In this document: positions 1 to 11,110 of the stretch, piece after piece | Layout: each line of letters begins with the position of its first letter | How positions within the stretch are numbered: the stretch's first letter is position 1 | Translations under genes and position numbers: made by a program | Origin: Parasphingorhabdus flavimaris | GTDB taxonomy: Bacteria; Pseudomonadota; Alphaproteobacteria; Sphingomonadales; Sphingomonadaceae | DNA: 64,000 nt | NCBI RefSeq assembly: GCF_013371215.1 | Contig: NZ_JABWMH010000002.1 | Location: 186,001 to 250,000, forward strand | Reading direction: 5' to 3' | The notes under the pieces: generated by a model | The model's database searches: none | Seen by the model: only the letters and a program-made list of their open reading frames with translations | Told to the model about the DNA's origin: nothing

Positions 1-2
1 AG

Positions 3-950
3 GCGGTTTGGATCGGCTTTCCCGGCGATCCGGCGGAATGGCCGGCGGGACGGGAAGCCGCCCAGCGCGAAGTTGCGGCCTTTGCCGATGCGATTGCCGA
101 TGACGGCGCTGGCGAGGCGGTTGTTCTGGTGTGCCGCGATGCGGCTGATCAGGATATCGCCCGATCGCTGGTTCAGCCCTGCGTAAATCTTGTTGTTGAA
201 CCCTTCGGCGATATCTGGTTGCGCGACAGCGCGCCGGTTTTTGTCGCGGGTCCCAGCGGGCTTGATGGCCGGAACTTTCGCTTCAACGGCTGGGGCGGCA
301 AATATGAAATGGCCGGTGATCAGGATATCGGTCAGCGGCTGGCACAGCGGTTTGACCTGCCGGTCAGCGAGCAGGACTGGATATTGGAAGGCGGCGCTAT
401 CGATGGCGATGGCGCAGGCCGGCTGATCACCACCGCGCAATGCGTCCTCAACCCCAACCGCAACGACGGGCTGGACAGGGAGCAGGTCGCCGGGCGGTTG
501 CGCGATGCTCTGGCGGTGCAGGATATCTGCTGGCTGGGAGACGGGCTGGCGGCCGACCATACCGATGGCCATGTCGACAATCTCGCACGTTTTGTGGCTC
601 CGAATAGGGTTGCCATTCCGCAAGCAGATAATGCTGACGATCCCAATGAAGCGATATTCGACGATGCCGCAGCGCGCGCCGCTGCATCGGGATTGCAGGT
701 CGTTCGCCTGCCTTCCGCCGGACGATATGAAGTCGACGGAGATATCGCGCCGGCCAGCTATATGAATTTCTATATCGGCAACAGGGTGGTGGCTGTGCCG
801 CAATATGGGGCGGCAAATGATGCCAAGGCGGTCGACCAGATCTCCGCGCTGTTTCCGGACCACAAGGTGATCGGGCTGTCCAGCCAGGCGCTGCTTCGCG
901 GCGGCGGCAGTTTTCACTGCATATCGCAGCAGATCCCGCAGACAGATTAG
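3..950 (+). CDS. aguA: Agmatine deiminase (5' truncated by window edge)
   Basis: Hydrolyses agmatine to N-carbamoylputrescine and ammonia in the putrescine route from arginine. The open frame runs from base 3 without a start, so the true N-terminus lies outside the window; 315 residues are visible. The first codons read AVWIGFPGDPAEWP, the family's conserved N-terminal block. Other family motifs are DIWLRDSAPVF, the LEGGAIDGDG segment, a DHTDGHVDN segment, and the C-terminal GGGSFHCISQQ, whose Cys is the nucleophile of the peptidyl-arginine-deiminase-like fold. The partner enzyme aguB lies two genes downstream on the same strand. The assignment is firm; only the missing start is unresolved. 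Confidence 0.95.
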   Translation, partial: AVWIGFPGDPAEWPAGREAAQREVAAFADAIADDGAGEAVVLVCRDAADQDIARSLVQPCVNLVVEPFGDIWLRDSAPVFVAGPSGLDGRNFRFNGWGGKYEMAGDQDIGQRLAQRFDLPVSEQDWILEGGAIDGDGAGRLITTAQCVLNPNRNDGLDREQVAGRLRDALAVQDICWLGDGLAADHTDGHVDNLARFVAPNRVAIPQADNADDPNEAIFDDAAARAAASGLQVVRLPSAGRYEVDGDIAPASYMNFYIGNRVVAVPQYGAANDAKAVDQISALFPDHKVIGLSSQALLRGGGSFHCISQQIPQTD

Positions 951-1027
951 TCCTTTATTACATATTGTCTCCCCGTGAACACAGGGTAGAGATGGGGGCA
1001 GAGAATATTAATCGAGAGGAAAATATC

Positions 1028-1882
1028 ATGAAAAATCTACTGATGGCGAGCGCTTCGCTGGCACTGCTGGCAATGGCCGCTCCCGTTACCGCCAAACATC
1101 ATGCAAAAGACGGCGCGGAAATGACCGACGCCAGCCTGCAATCGGTTCTGTCGCATGAGCGCCGCGCCGGGGACAAGGCCCGTGACATGTATCGCCATCC
1201 AGCCGAAACGCTGAGCTTCTTCGGTGTCAAACCGGAGCATACAGTCGTCGAATATGGACCAGGCGGCGGCTGGTACACGCGCGTGCTGGCGCCTTATCTT
1301 GCCGCAAGCGGACGATATATCGCGATCAATGCCGACAGCTCGTCCAGCAGCTTTGCGGATCGCGCGCGCGAAGCGCGGACAAAGGGCTGGCCCGAAAGCT
1401 TTCCGGAAACGGCGGCCAAGTGGACCGGTGTTGACGCCGGCAAGATACTTGCCTTCGAAAGCGACGAGATGCCGGATGACATGAAGGGCAAGGTTGACCG
1501 GATTTTGATATTCCGCTCGTTGCACGGTATGCTCAACGGAAACCGGGCGGACTCCGAACTGCGCGCCCTGCGTGATATGCTCGCCGATGAAGGGATGGTC
1601 GGCGTCGTCCAGCACCGGGCCAAGAAGGACGCATCCTATGCCATGTCCAACGGCACCAAAGGATATCTGAAACAGTCGTCGGTCATCGCCCTGTTCGAGT
1701 TGAACGGCTTTGAACTGGTCAGCCAATCCGAAATCAACGCCAATGCCAAGGACAAGTCCGACTATGACCGCGGCGTCTGGACATTGCCTCCGGTTCTGGC
1801 GCTGGGCGACAGCGACAAGGCCAAATATGAAGCGATTGGCGAATCCGACCGCATGACATTATTGTTTAAGAAGCGTCCTTAA
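1028..1882 (+). CDS. Exported class I SAM-dependent methyltransferase-like protein
   Basis: A 284-residue protein with an N-terminal signal peptide (MKNLLMASASLALLAMAAPVTA). The mature part resembles the secreted methyltransferase-like proteins common in sphingomonads. A Rossmann motif I is visible as VVEYGPGGGWYTRVLAPYL, followed by GRYIAIN. The start at 1028 is preferred because GAGAGGA sits 8 bases upstream and the signal peptide begins there; an earlier in-frame start at 965 would add 21 non-signal residues. It lies between aguA and aguB, but its substrate cannot be read from sequence. Export is odd for a SAM-dependent enzyme, so it may bind another ligand or be catalytically altered. Confidence 0.8.
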   Translation: MKNLLMASASLALLAMAAPVTAKHHAKDGAEMTDASLQSVLSHERRAGDKARDMYRHPAETLSFFGVKPEHTVVEYGPGGGWYTRVLAPYLAASGRYIAINADSSSSSFADRAREARTKGWPESFPETAAKWTGVDAGKILAFESDEMPDDMKGKVDRILIFRSLHGMLNGNRADSELRALRDMLADEGMVGVVQHRAKKDASYAMSNGTKGYLKQSSVIALFELNGFELVSQSEINANAKDKSDYDRGVWTLPPVLALGDSDKAKYEAIGESDRMTLLFKKRP

Positions 1883-1900
1883 GCCGCTAATGGGGCTGCT

Positions 1901-2749
1901 ATGACCAATTTATCCGTAGCAGCCCTGCAGCTGCCCCTGAGCGGCGATGAACAGGCCAATATCTTCGCCGTCAGCGGCCTGATCGCCGAAGCGGCGGAGC
2001 AGGGTGCCCAGATCATCCTGCCTCCCGAACTGTTTGCCGGACCCTATTTCTGCAAGACCGAAGACGAGGCGCTTTTTGCGCTGGCGCAGCCGGTGAATGA
2101 AAGCACGCCGGTTTTGGCCATGCAGAAGCTGGCCAAGCAATATGGCGTCGCCATTCCGGCGAGCTTTTTCGAACGGGACGGCCAGCATTATTATAACAGC
2201 CTCGCGATGATCGATGCCGGTGGCGAGATCATGGGCGTCTATCGCAAAAGCCATATTCCCGACGGACCCGGCTATGAGGAGAAATTTTATTTCCGCCCGG
2301 GCAATACGGGTTTCAAGGTCTGGGATGTATTCGGCACGCGGGTCGGCGTCGGCATTTGCTGGGACCAATGGTATCCGGAAACGGCGCGGGCCATGGCGCT
2401 GATGGGCGCGGAAGTCCTCTTCTATCCCACCGCAATCGGCTCCGAACCCTATGACGCCGACCTCGACACCAGCCGCATGTGGCGCCGGGCGATGCAGGGC
2501 CATGCGGTGAGCAACTGCATGCCGGTGGTCGCCAGCAACCGCATCGGCGTCGAAGCGGAGCAGGCCTTTTACGGCCACAGTTTCATCACCAATGAATGGG
2601 GCGATCTGGTGACGGAATATGGCTCGCAGGAAACCGGCGTGCTGACGGCGTCACTCGATCTCGAACAGGCGCGCAAGCATCGTGCCGGCATGGGCTTTTT
2701 CCGGGACCGGCGGCCGGAGCTTTATGGGCGGCTGGCCGAGGACAAATAG
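1901..2749 (+). CDS. aguB: N-carbamoylputrescine amidohydrolase
   Basis: A 282-residue nitrilase-superfamily enzyme that converts N-carbamoylputrescine to putrescine, CO2 and ammonia, completing the reaction begun by AguA. The three catalytic segments are visible: the Glu in ILPPELF, the Lys in YRKSHIPDGPGYEEKFYF, and the Cys in GVGICWDQWYPE. The ARAMALMGAEVLFYPTAIG and YGHSFI segments also match the AguB subfamily. The start follows the preceding stop by 18 bases with a weak GGGGC upstream. The 3' end overlaps the convergent uracil-DNA glycosylase gene by 28 bases. Confidence 0.95.
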   Translation: MTNLSVAALQLPLSGDEQANIFAVSGLIAEAAEQGAQIILPPELFAGPYFCKTEDEALFALAQPVNESTPVLAMQKLAKQYGVAIPASFFERDGQHYYNSLAMIDAGGEIMGVYRKSHIPDGPGYEEKFYFRPGNTGFKVWDVFGTRVGVGICWDQWYPETARAMALMGAEVLFYPTAIGSEPYDADLDTSRMWRRAMQGHAVSNCMPVVASNRIGVEAEQAFYGHSFITNEWGDLVTEYGSQETGVLTASLDLEQARKHRAGMGFFRDRRPELYGRLAEDK

Positions 2750-3402
2750 ACCGCCTGCTCGAACACTTGTTCAAACATCGCCACCGTGAGCCGCCCCGTA
2801 TTCAGATTATAGCGGCTGCAGTGGTAGCTATCGATCAGAACACGGCCGTCAGGGAGGGCGTGGTGCGCGCCGTGGGCGAACTTGTTATCCGCCAATCTGA
2901 GTCCTTCCATCCGGATGATGCTGTCATGGGCGATTTTGCCCAGCGCCACTATGACCCGCAACCGGGGCAGGGCGCGGATCGGTTTCTTGAGATAATCGCG
3001 GCAATTGTTGATCTCGGCCCCGGTCGGCTTGTTTTCCGGCGGCAGGCATTTGACAGCGTTGAGGATGATGGCACCGTTGAGAGTGATGCCGTCGGCTGGA
3101 TCATTGGCGAATTGACCATTCACAAATCCATATTTGGAGAGGGTGGCAAACAGCGTTTCGCCCGACGCGTCGCCGGTAAACGGTCTGCCGGTCCGGTTGG
3201 CGCCTTCGGTGCCCGGCGCGAGGCCCACGATGGCCAGCCATGCCTCGGGGTCACCGAAAGCAGGGACGGGCGCGTTCCACCAGTCCGGATGTTTCCTGCG
3301 CAGGCTTTTGCGCAGGCCGACCAGTCGCGGACAGCGGCGGCAGCCTCTTGGCGCTTCCGCAGCGGGAAGTGGGGCAAAAGCAAGGGGGCCATGATCGCTC
3401 AC
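2722..3402 (-). CDS. Type-5 uracil-DNA glycosylase (UdgB-like)
   Basis: A 226-residue Fe-S uracil-DNA glycosylase, probably family 5 (UDGb), which removes uracil and other deaminated bases. Motif A reads GLAPGTEGANRTGRPFTGD, with the N-R-T-G-R block typical of UDGb and without the catalytic Asp/Glu of families 1 and 4. The C-terminal motif is DSYHCSRYN. Cys residues near the N-terminus (GCRRCP) and at NAVKCLPPENKP fit the 4Fe-4S ligands. The start is a GTG with AGGCGGGG just upstream on the minus strand. It is convergent with aguB. Confidence 0.9.
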   Translation of the reverse strand: MSDHGPLAFAPLPAAEAPRGCRRCPRLVGLRKSLRRKHPDWWNAPVPAFGDPEAWLAIVGLAPGTEGANRTGRPFTGDASGETLFATLSKYGFVNGQFANDPADGITLNGAIILNAVKCLPPENKPTGAEINNCRDYLKKPIRALPRLRVIVALGKIAHDSIIRMEGLRLADNKFAHGAHHALPDGRVLIDSYHCSRYNLNTGRLTVAMFEQVFEQAVYLSSASRP

Positions 3403-3443
3403 AGCCCCCCGCCTAAATTCAATCGGACTGGTCGTCCAGATGA

Positions 3444-3809
3444 TTAGTCTTTCAGTTCAGCCGGAACGATGCCGCCGGCGGCCGCGATCTTGTTCATGAC
3501 CTGCTTGTGCAGCAAGATATTGTCTTCGGCGGACCCGCTATAATCGCTGTTGCCGAGTTCCTGCGCCAGTTCCTTGCGGTTGCCATAGCTGGCGTCGATC
3601 TGGATCAGCTTCATCAGGTCTACGATCGAGGTGCGCCAGTTTAGCTTGTCCGATCCCGGGATGCTGTCGAGCCGCGAGGCCACGTCGACTTCGCTGATCG
3701 CTGCACGCTCGACCGGTGCTGCTGCCGGTGCTGCGGTTTTCGCTTCGGGTTCCGCTGCCTTGGCTTCGCCGCCAAAGATCGCGTTCTTGATTTTTCCGAA
3801 AATGCTCAT
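3444..3809 (-). CDS. DUF3597 domain protein
   Basis: A 121-residue cytoplasmic protein. It starts MSIFGKIKNAIFGG, has an Ala/Pro/Glu-rich linker (about residues 15-35), and then the compact helical DUF3597 domain, including LNWRTSIVDLMKLI, KELAQELG and the C-terminal HKQVMNKIAAAGG. No enzymatic motif is visible and the family has no firm function. A good GGAGCAAGAC leader precedes the start. It is divergent from the DUF937 gene. Confidence 0.88.
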   Translation of the reverse strand: MSIFGKIKNAIFGGEAKAAEPEAKTAAPAAAPVERAAISEVDVASRLDSIPGSDKLNWRTSIVDLMKLIQIDASYGNRKELAQELGNSDYSGSAEDNILLHKQVMNKIAAAGGIVPAELKD

Positions 3810-3920
3810 GTCTTGCTCCTTTTTGAATTGGGGCTTCCTCGTCCGGCTTTTGCCAGGCTACGCCCTTGGCTTATCATTTCGATGTTCACGGTCGTGGAGT
3901 CAATTGCCCTTGTCTCCTGA

Positions 3921-3939
3921 TGACGGCGATGTGCCGTCA
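3921..3939. promoter_or_regulatory. Perfect 7-bp palindrome in divergent promoter region
   Basis: Within the 247-base divergent spacer between the DUF3597 and DUF937 genes, TGACGGC is followed by a 5-base spacer and then GCCGTCA. It could be an operator for either gene or a small hairpin. On the minus strand the right arm lies inside TTGACGGCACATCGCC, which resembles a -35 hexamer. Its role is inferred only from symmetry and position. Confidence 0.35.
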
Positions 3940-4056
3940 AATCGTTGTAAACACTCGTAACACTGCGGATTAGCCGGTTTCTGGCCCGAAAATATGCTAG
4001 GGGCTGGGCAAGCAATGATTCAACACATGCCGTTAGGGCCAAGTAGGAGAGCGACG

Positions 4057-4632
4057 ATGAATATTATGGACATGTTGCAGCAGTCGGGTGGCATCGGCAC
4101 GATGGCCAAGGAACTGGGCGTCAACGAAAGCGTCGCGCAAGCGGGCGCCGCAGCCCTGTTGCCCGCCATATTGGGCGGCTTCAAGAAGACGACCCAGGCG
4201 CAACCAAGCGGCCTCGACGGGCTCGGCGGATTGCTGGGCCAGCTCGGCGGTGGCGGACTGCTCGACAGCGTGCTTGGCACCCAGCCGACTCCGGTAAGCA
4301 AGGGCAATGAAGTGCTCGGCCAGATTTTCGGTTCCAAGGAAGTTAGCCGGACCGTTGCCGCGGGCGCGGAACAGCAGACCGGAATCAGCAGCGATCTGCT
4401 CAAGAAAATGCTGCCGGTTGTTGCCATGATGGTGGCCGGATATATGGCCAAGGAAAGCTCTGGCAGCGCCGGGAATGGCGGCGGACTGGGAGGCTTGATC
4501 GGTGGTCTGCTCGGCGGCGGCAGCAAGACATCTGGAGGCGGTCTCGGCGGTGTCGCCTCGATGCTCGACCTGAACGGCGATGGCAATCCTCTGGATGACA
4601 TCATCGGCATGGCCGGAAAACTGGTCCGCTGA
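4057..4632 (+). CDS. DUF937 domain protein with C-terminal Ca-loop-like motif
   Basis: A 191-residue DUF937/YidB-like protein, inferred cytoplasmic because no signal peptide is seen. The N-terminal helical part (MNIMDMLQQSGGIGTMAKELG) is followed by AAALLPAILGGFKK and Gly/Leu-rich segments. The C-terminus reads LDLNGDGNPLDDIIGMA, an EF-hand-like D-x-N-x-D-G loop also seen in the next gene. The start at 4057 has AGGAG 10 bases upstream; an in-frame ATG at 3994 lacks one. No function is established for the family here. Confidence 0.85.
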   Translation: MNIMDMLQQSGGIGTMAKELGVNESVAQAGAAALLPAILGGFKKTTQAQPSGLDGLGGLLGQLGGGGLLDSVLGTQPTPVSKGNEVLGQIFGSKEVSRTVAAGAEQQTGISSDLLKKMLPVVAMMVAGYMAKESSGSAGNGGGLGGLIGGLLGGGSKTSGGGLGGVASMLDLNGDGNPLDDIIGMAGKLVR

Positions 4633-4659
4633 ACCAACTTCTACTGAAGGATATAGACT

Positions 4660-5040
4660 ATGAATATGCTTGAAAAAATCATGGATATGCTGCCCGAAAA
4701 TTTCAGCATCGACGATATTGCGGAAAAAGCCGGAATGACGGCTGACGAAGCGAAAAAGGGCGGTGAAGCCCTGTTCGCAAAATTGCGCGACGGCAGCACC
4801 GACCAGGTGACCGCAATCAGGGAAGCGGCCGCTGAAGCCGGTGTTGATGCTGAAAAGCTCAAGGGCCTGTTGCCTGCTCTGGCGGAAAAAGCCGGTCTCG
4901 ATGGCGAGGGCAGCCTGATGGACAAGCTCACCGGAGATGAAGGCCTGCTCGGCAAGGCGACCAGTTTTCTGGATCGCGATGGCGACGGAAATCCGATCAA
5001 CGACATCACCAATATGGCGAAGGGTTTCTTCAAGAAATAG
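4660..5040 (+). CDS. Hypothetical helical protein with DxDGDGNP C-terminus
   Basis: A 126-residue acidic, mostly helical protein lying 27 bases after the DUF937 gene with AAGGATATAGACT as its leader. Two similar helical units are seen (FSIDDIAEKAGMTADEAKKGG and AAAEAGVDAEKLKGLLPALAE). The C-terminus FLDRDGDGNPINDITNMAKG matches the C-terminus of the upstream DUF937 protein, suggesting a shared terminal module. The 3' end overlaps the convergent nfeD gene by 11 bases. Function unknown. Confidence 0.8.
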   Translation: MNMLEKIMDMLPENFSIDDIAEKAGMTADEAKKGGEALFAKLRDGSTDQVTAIREAAAEAGVDAEKLKGLLPALAEKAGLDGEGSLMDKLTGDEGLLGKATSFLDRDGDGNPINDITNMAKGFFKK

Positions 5041-5509
5041 GTTTGGATTCCAGTATTGCGGTGTCTTCCAGCGCTTCCAGCCGGAGGACACCGCCCTCGA
5101 CCGCTGCGACCCTCGCAACGGTCCCTTTTTCCATATTCGGACCCTTGGCTTTCCATTCGCCATCCGCGACTTTCACTCGTCCGCTGGTGGACGAAATCGC
5201 CTCTACGACGGTGACGGTCCGTCCGACCAGTTGCGCCGAACGGTTGTTGAGCAACGGGCTTTCGCTCTTGACATTGTGGGTCAGGTACCACCGGCGCCCG
5301 CCGAGCACAGCGGCTATGGTGGATAGTCCGAATACGGTAAGCTGACCGGCAAAGGTCATGTCGATGAACAGCGACAGGACTCCGGTCACCGCTGCTGCTG
5401 CTGCCACCCAGATCAGGAATACGCCGGGCACGAACAGCTCCGCCAGCGCTAACAGTGCAGCTATGCTAAGCCAGACATATTCCGGATTGTTGATCGAGAA
5501 ATCATCCAT
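5030..5509 (-). CDS. NfeD-like membrane protein
   Basis: A 159-residue protein of the short NfeD class: two or three N-terminal membrane segments (YVWLSIAALLALAELFV, FLIWVAAAAAVTGVLSLFI, and LTVFGLSTIAAVLGG) followed by a small OB-fold domain (LVGRTVTVVEAIS, GRVKVADGEWKAKG). It lies 26 bases downstream of the SPFH gene, the usual arrangement for these partners, and is proposed to work with it in membrane microdomains or quality control. The family and operon pairing are clear; the cellular role is inferred. Confidence 0.9.
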   Translation of the reverse strand: MDDFSINNPEYVWLSIAALLALAELFVPGVFLIWVAAAAAVTGVLSLFIDMTFAGQLTVFGLSTIAAVLGGRRWYLTHNVKSESPLLNNRSAQLVGRTVTVVEAISSTSGRVKVADGEWKAKGPNMEKGTVARVAAVEGGVLRLEALEDTAILESKPIS

Positions 5510-5535
5510 GGCTCATACTCCGCTCGATACCGGGA

Positions 5536-6504
5536 TCATCCGTCCTGATTGTCAAAGGGTCCCTTGCGCCGGGGCGGTGGCGTGATGGCATGACCATCTT
5601 CGCCCAGTGCCGCTTTGGCGAGCGCGCCGATGCCGCCGAGCGATCCGATCAGCTGGGTGGCCTCTACCGGGAATAATATGGTTTTCGCGTTGGGCGAGGT
5701 GGCGAATTTTTCGACCGCCTTCACGTAATCCTGCGCGACGAAATAATTGATCGCCTGCGCGTTGCCGCCGGCAATCGCTTCGGACACCATCTCGGTCGCT
5801 TTCGCTTCGGCCTGGGCCTCACGTTCGCGGGCTTCCGCGTCGAGGAAGGCGGCTTCCTTGCGGCCCTCGGCCTGCAAAATCTGGCCCTGTTTTTCGCCTT
5901 CGGAACGAAGGATTTCGGAAGCGCGTGCGCCTTCCGCATCGAGGATGTTGGCGCGTTTCTCGCGTTCGGCCTTCATCTGGCGCGCCATCGCGTTGACGAT
6001 ATCCTGAGGCGGGCGAATATCCTTGATCTCGACCCGGGTAATCTTGATCCCCCAAGGCGTCGTAGCATCGTCGATCACGGTCAGCAGCCGTGCGTTGATC
6101 TCGTCGCGCTTGGACAATGTTTCGTCAAGGTCCATCGATCCCATGACGGTGCGCAGGTTGGTGGTGACGAGGTTGAGGATCGCATTGTAGAGATCATTGA
6201 CCTCATAAGCCGCCTTGGCGGCATCGAGGACCTGGAAGAATACCACGCCGTCGGTGGAGATCATCGCATTGTCCTTGGTGATGATTTCCTGTCCGGGAAT
6301 GTCCAGCACCTGTTCCATCATGTTGACCTTGCGGCCGACGCGATAGAGAAATGCCGGATAGAAATTGAACCCCGGTTGTGCCGTGGTCGTGAACCGGCCA
6401 AAATATTCGATTGTATAATGATAGCCCTGCCGGACGATCTTGATGCTCGCAAAAAGATAGATGATGGTGACCAATAGCACCAATAATAATAGCGAAACGC
6501 CCAT
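5536..6504 (-). CDS. qmcA: SPFH/stomatin-family membrane protein (QmcA-like)
   Basis: A 322-residue SPFH protein. One N-terminal membrane anchor (VSLLLLVLLVTIIYLFASI) is followed by the band-7 domain, with EYFGRFTTTAQPGFNFY, DNAMISTDGVVFFQV and DIRPPQDIVNAMARQMKAER, and a coiled-coil rich in Glu, Ala and Arg. Members assemble in the membrane and associate with proteases or NfeD partners. ATG 6504 is preferred over ATG 6510 because AGGGAG stands 7 bases before the former and only 1 base before the latter. Confidence 0.92.
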   Translation of the reverse strand: MGVSLLLLVLLVTIIYLFASIKIVRQGYHYTIEYFGRFTTTAQPGFNFYPAFLYRVGRKVNMMEQVLDIPGQEIITKDNAMISTDGVVFFQVLDAAKAAYEVNDLYNAILNLVTTNLRTVMGSMDLDETLSKRDEINARLLTVIDDATTPWGIKITRVEIKDIRPPQDIVNAMARQMKAEREKRANILDAEGARASEILRSEGEKQGQILQAEGRKEAAFLDAEAREREAQAEAKATEMVSEAIAGGNAQAINYFVAQDYVKAVEKFATSPNAKTILFPVEATQLIGSLGGIGALAKAALGEDGHAITPPPRRKGPFDNQDG

Positions 6505-6606
6505 TTCCATTCTCCCTTGCGAACCGTCTCATTATCATTGATTATTTGCGCGATAATGCCAAGGGAAAAGCGAATTATTAGGGTTAGAAAAAGGGTGCTT
6601 GTTGCA

Positions 6607-9638
<3,032 letters not shown>

Positions 9639-9647
9639 GAGCTTTGA

Positions 9648-9866
9648 ATGAATTTCGTGATCGAAGCGAAAATATTGTTGCTGATGTTTGTCTGGCCTGC
9701 GGGTCAGGCGGAAAGCACTCCGCTCTGGATAAACGACGTCTATGCGACGGTCGAAAGCTGCGAACAGGGCGCTTCCGAGCGGAAGGCAATGATCGAGACG
9801 GAATATGGTGCGGACGCGCGCGTCGACCATTATTGTTTTGATGCCGACGATCGCATGGACAAGTGA
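9648..9866 (+). CDS. Small exported protein between guaB and rsmB
   Basis: A 72-residue protein with a short signal-like N-terminus (MNFVIEAKILLLMFVWPAGQAES), then a soluble part with two Cys residues (VESCEQGAS and DHYCFDADD) that could form a disulfide. TAGGAGCTTTGA gives a strong ribosome site before the ATG, and the stop overlaps the GTG of the next gene (GTGA), which indicates translational coupling and supports it as real. No family is recognised. Confidence 0.72.
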   Translation: MNFVIEAKILLLMFVWPAGQAESTPLWINDVYATVESCEQGASERKAMIETEYGADARVDHYCFDADDRMDK

Positions 9867-11041
9867 CCCCCTCGGCACGGCTGCAGGCCGCGATAGAGAT
9901 GCTGGACTGGATCATTGCCGCAGCACGGGACAATGGCGCGTCTGCGGACAATATCGCGAAGAAATTCTTCAAGGAACGGCGCTACGCCGGATCGGGTGAT
10001 CGGCGCGCCATTCGCGAGCTGGTCTATTCCGCCATCCGGCGCTGGGGAGACCGGCCGGAAAGCGGCAGGCAGGCGATGCTTGGCCTGATCGACGAACAGC
10101 CCGAATTGCGAGAGCTTTTTACCGGCACGGCCTATGGGCCTGCTGCAATCGAAGCGGATGAAGCCGTCGCCGGCGGCGCGCAAATTCCTGAATGGCTGGC
10201 CGACCGGTTTGCCGGTCTGATCGACGAGACCGAACGCAGGGCGCTGTTTGACCGCGCGCCGTTGCACGTGCGGGTCAACGGCCAGCGTTCGACGGATCTG
10301 GAAGTGAAGTCGGCATGGCCGGACGCCGTCGCGCTGGCGCTGCCCCATGCTTATGAGCTTCCGACCGGTACACAGCTGGAAGACAAGACATTGTTCCGCG
10401 AAGGCGCAATCGAGATTCAGGACCTCGGTAGTCAGGCCATCGCCATGGCTGGCGCCGCCGCCAAGCCGGAACTGGTCCTCGATATGTGCGCGGGAGCGGG
10501 CGGCAAGACGCTGGCCCTGTCTGCGATGCTTCCTCCGGAGAGCAGGATTATCGCTGCGGACACCGATCGCGGTCGGCTGAGCCGGATAGAGCCGCGGAAG
10601 CGGCGGGCCAGTGCGCGAAATATCGAAACAATCTTGCTCGCGCCCGGCAAGGAAATCGAAGCGCTGGACCATCTGAAGGCCAAATGTGATCTTGTGTTGA
10701 TCGATGCGCCCTGCAGCGGGACGGGCACCTGGCGGCGCAACCCCGAATTGCGCTGGCGAATGACGCCCAAACGGCTAGACCATACGACAGAATTGCAGCA
10801 GAGGCTGATGGAGCTGGGCAGCGAGATGGTCAGGCCCGGCGGGCGGCTGGTCTATGCTGTCTGTTCGCTGCTTGACGCGGAAGGTGGCGACCAGACCGAC
10901 CGGTTTCTCGAAAACCATCCGCAATGGCGGGAAATATCGATTGATTTGCCGATTGGCCGCCCATATCGTAAAGGTTCTCTTCTTTCACCGTATCATGACG
11001 GAACGGATGGCTTTTATTTTACGTGCCTCGAAAAATTGTGA
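9863..11041 (+). CDS. RsmB/NOP-family RNA (cytosine-5) methyltransferase
   Basis: A 392-residue enzyme that methylates cytosine in rRNA. An N-terminal NusB-like helical region (ARLQAAIEMLDWIIAAA, AIRELVYSAIRRWGDRPE) is followed by a class I methyltransferase fold. SAM motif I is DMCAGAGGKTLALSA, motif IV is DAPCSGTGTWRRNPE and motif VI is YAVCSLLDAEG, so both catalytic Cys residues are present. It begins with GTG in a 4-base overlap with the small upstream gene. Confidence 0.93.
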   Translation: MTPSARLQAAIEMLDWIIAAARDNGASADNIAKKFFKERRYAGSGDRRAIRELVYSAIRRWGDRPESGRQAMLGLIDEQPELRELFTGTAYGPAAIEADEAVAGGAQIPEWLADRFAGLIDETERRALFDRAPLHVRVNGQRSTDLEVKSAWPDAVALALPHAYELPTGTQLEDKTLFREGAIEIQDLGSQAIAMAGAAAKPELVLDMCAGAGGKTLALSAMLPPESRIIAADTDRGRLSRIEPRKRRASARNIETILLAPGKEIEALDHLKAKCDLVLIDAPCSGTGTWRRNPELRWRMTPKRLDHTTELQQRLMELGSEMVRPGGRLVYAVCSLLDAEGGDQTDRFLENHPQWREISIDLPIGRPYRKGSLLSPYHDGTDGFYFTCLEKL

Positions 11042-11110
11042 TAGCAAATCATGTTAAGCCAGCATGCAGATGAGCCTGGCTATGGTCGCGAGAGTCTATT
11101 GGAGCTGATT

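Noticed and set aside
4033-5163. 376-residue minus-strand frame across the DUF937 and 126-residue genes
   Set aside because: The two plus-strand genes have good ribosome sites and conserved C-termini; the minus frame has none.
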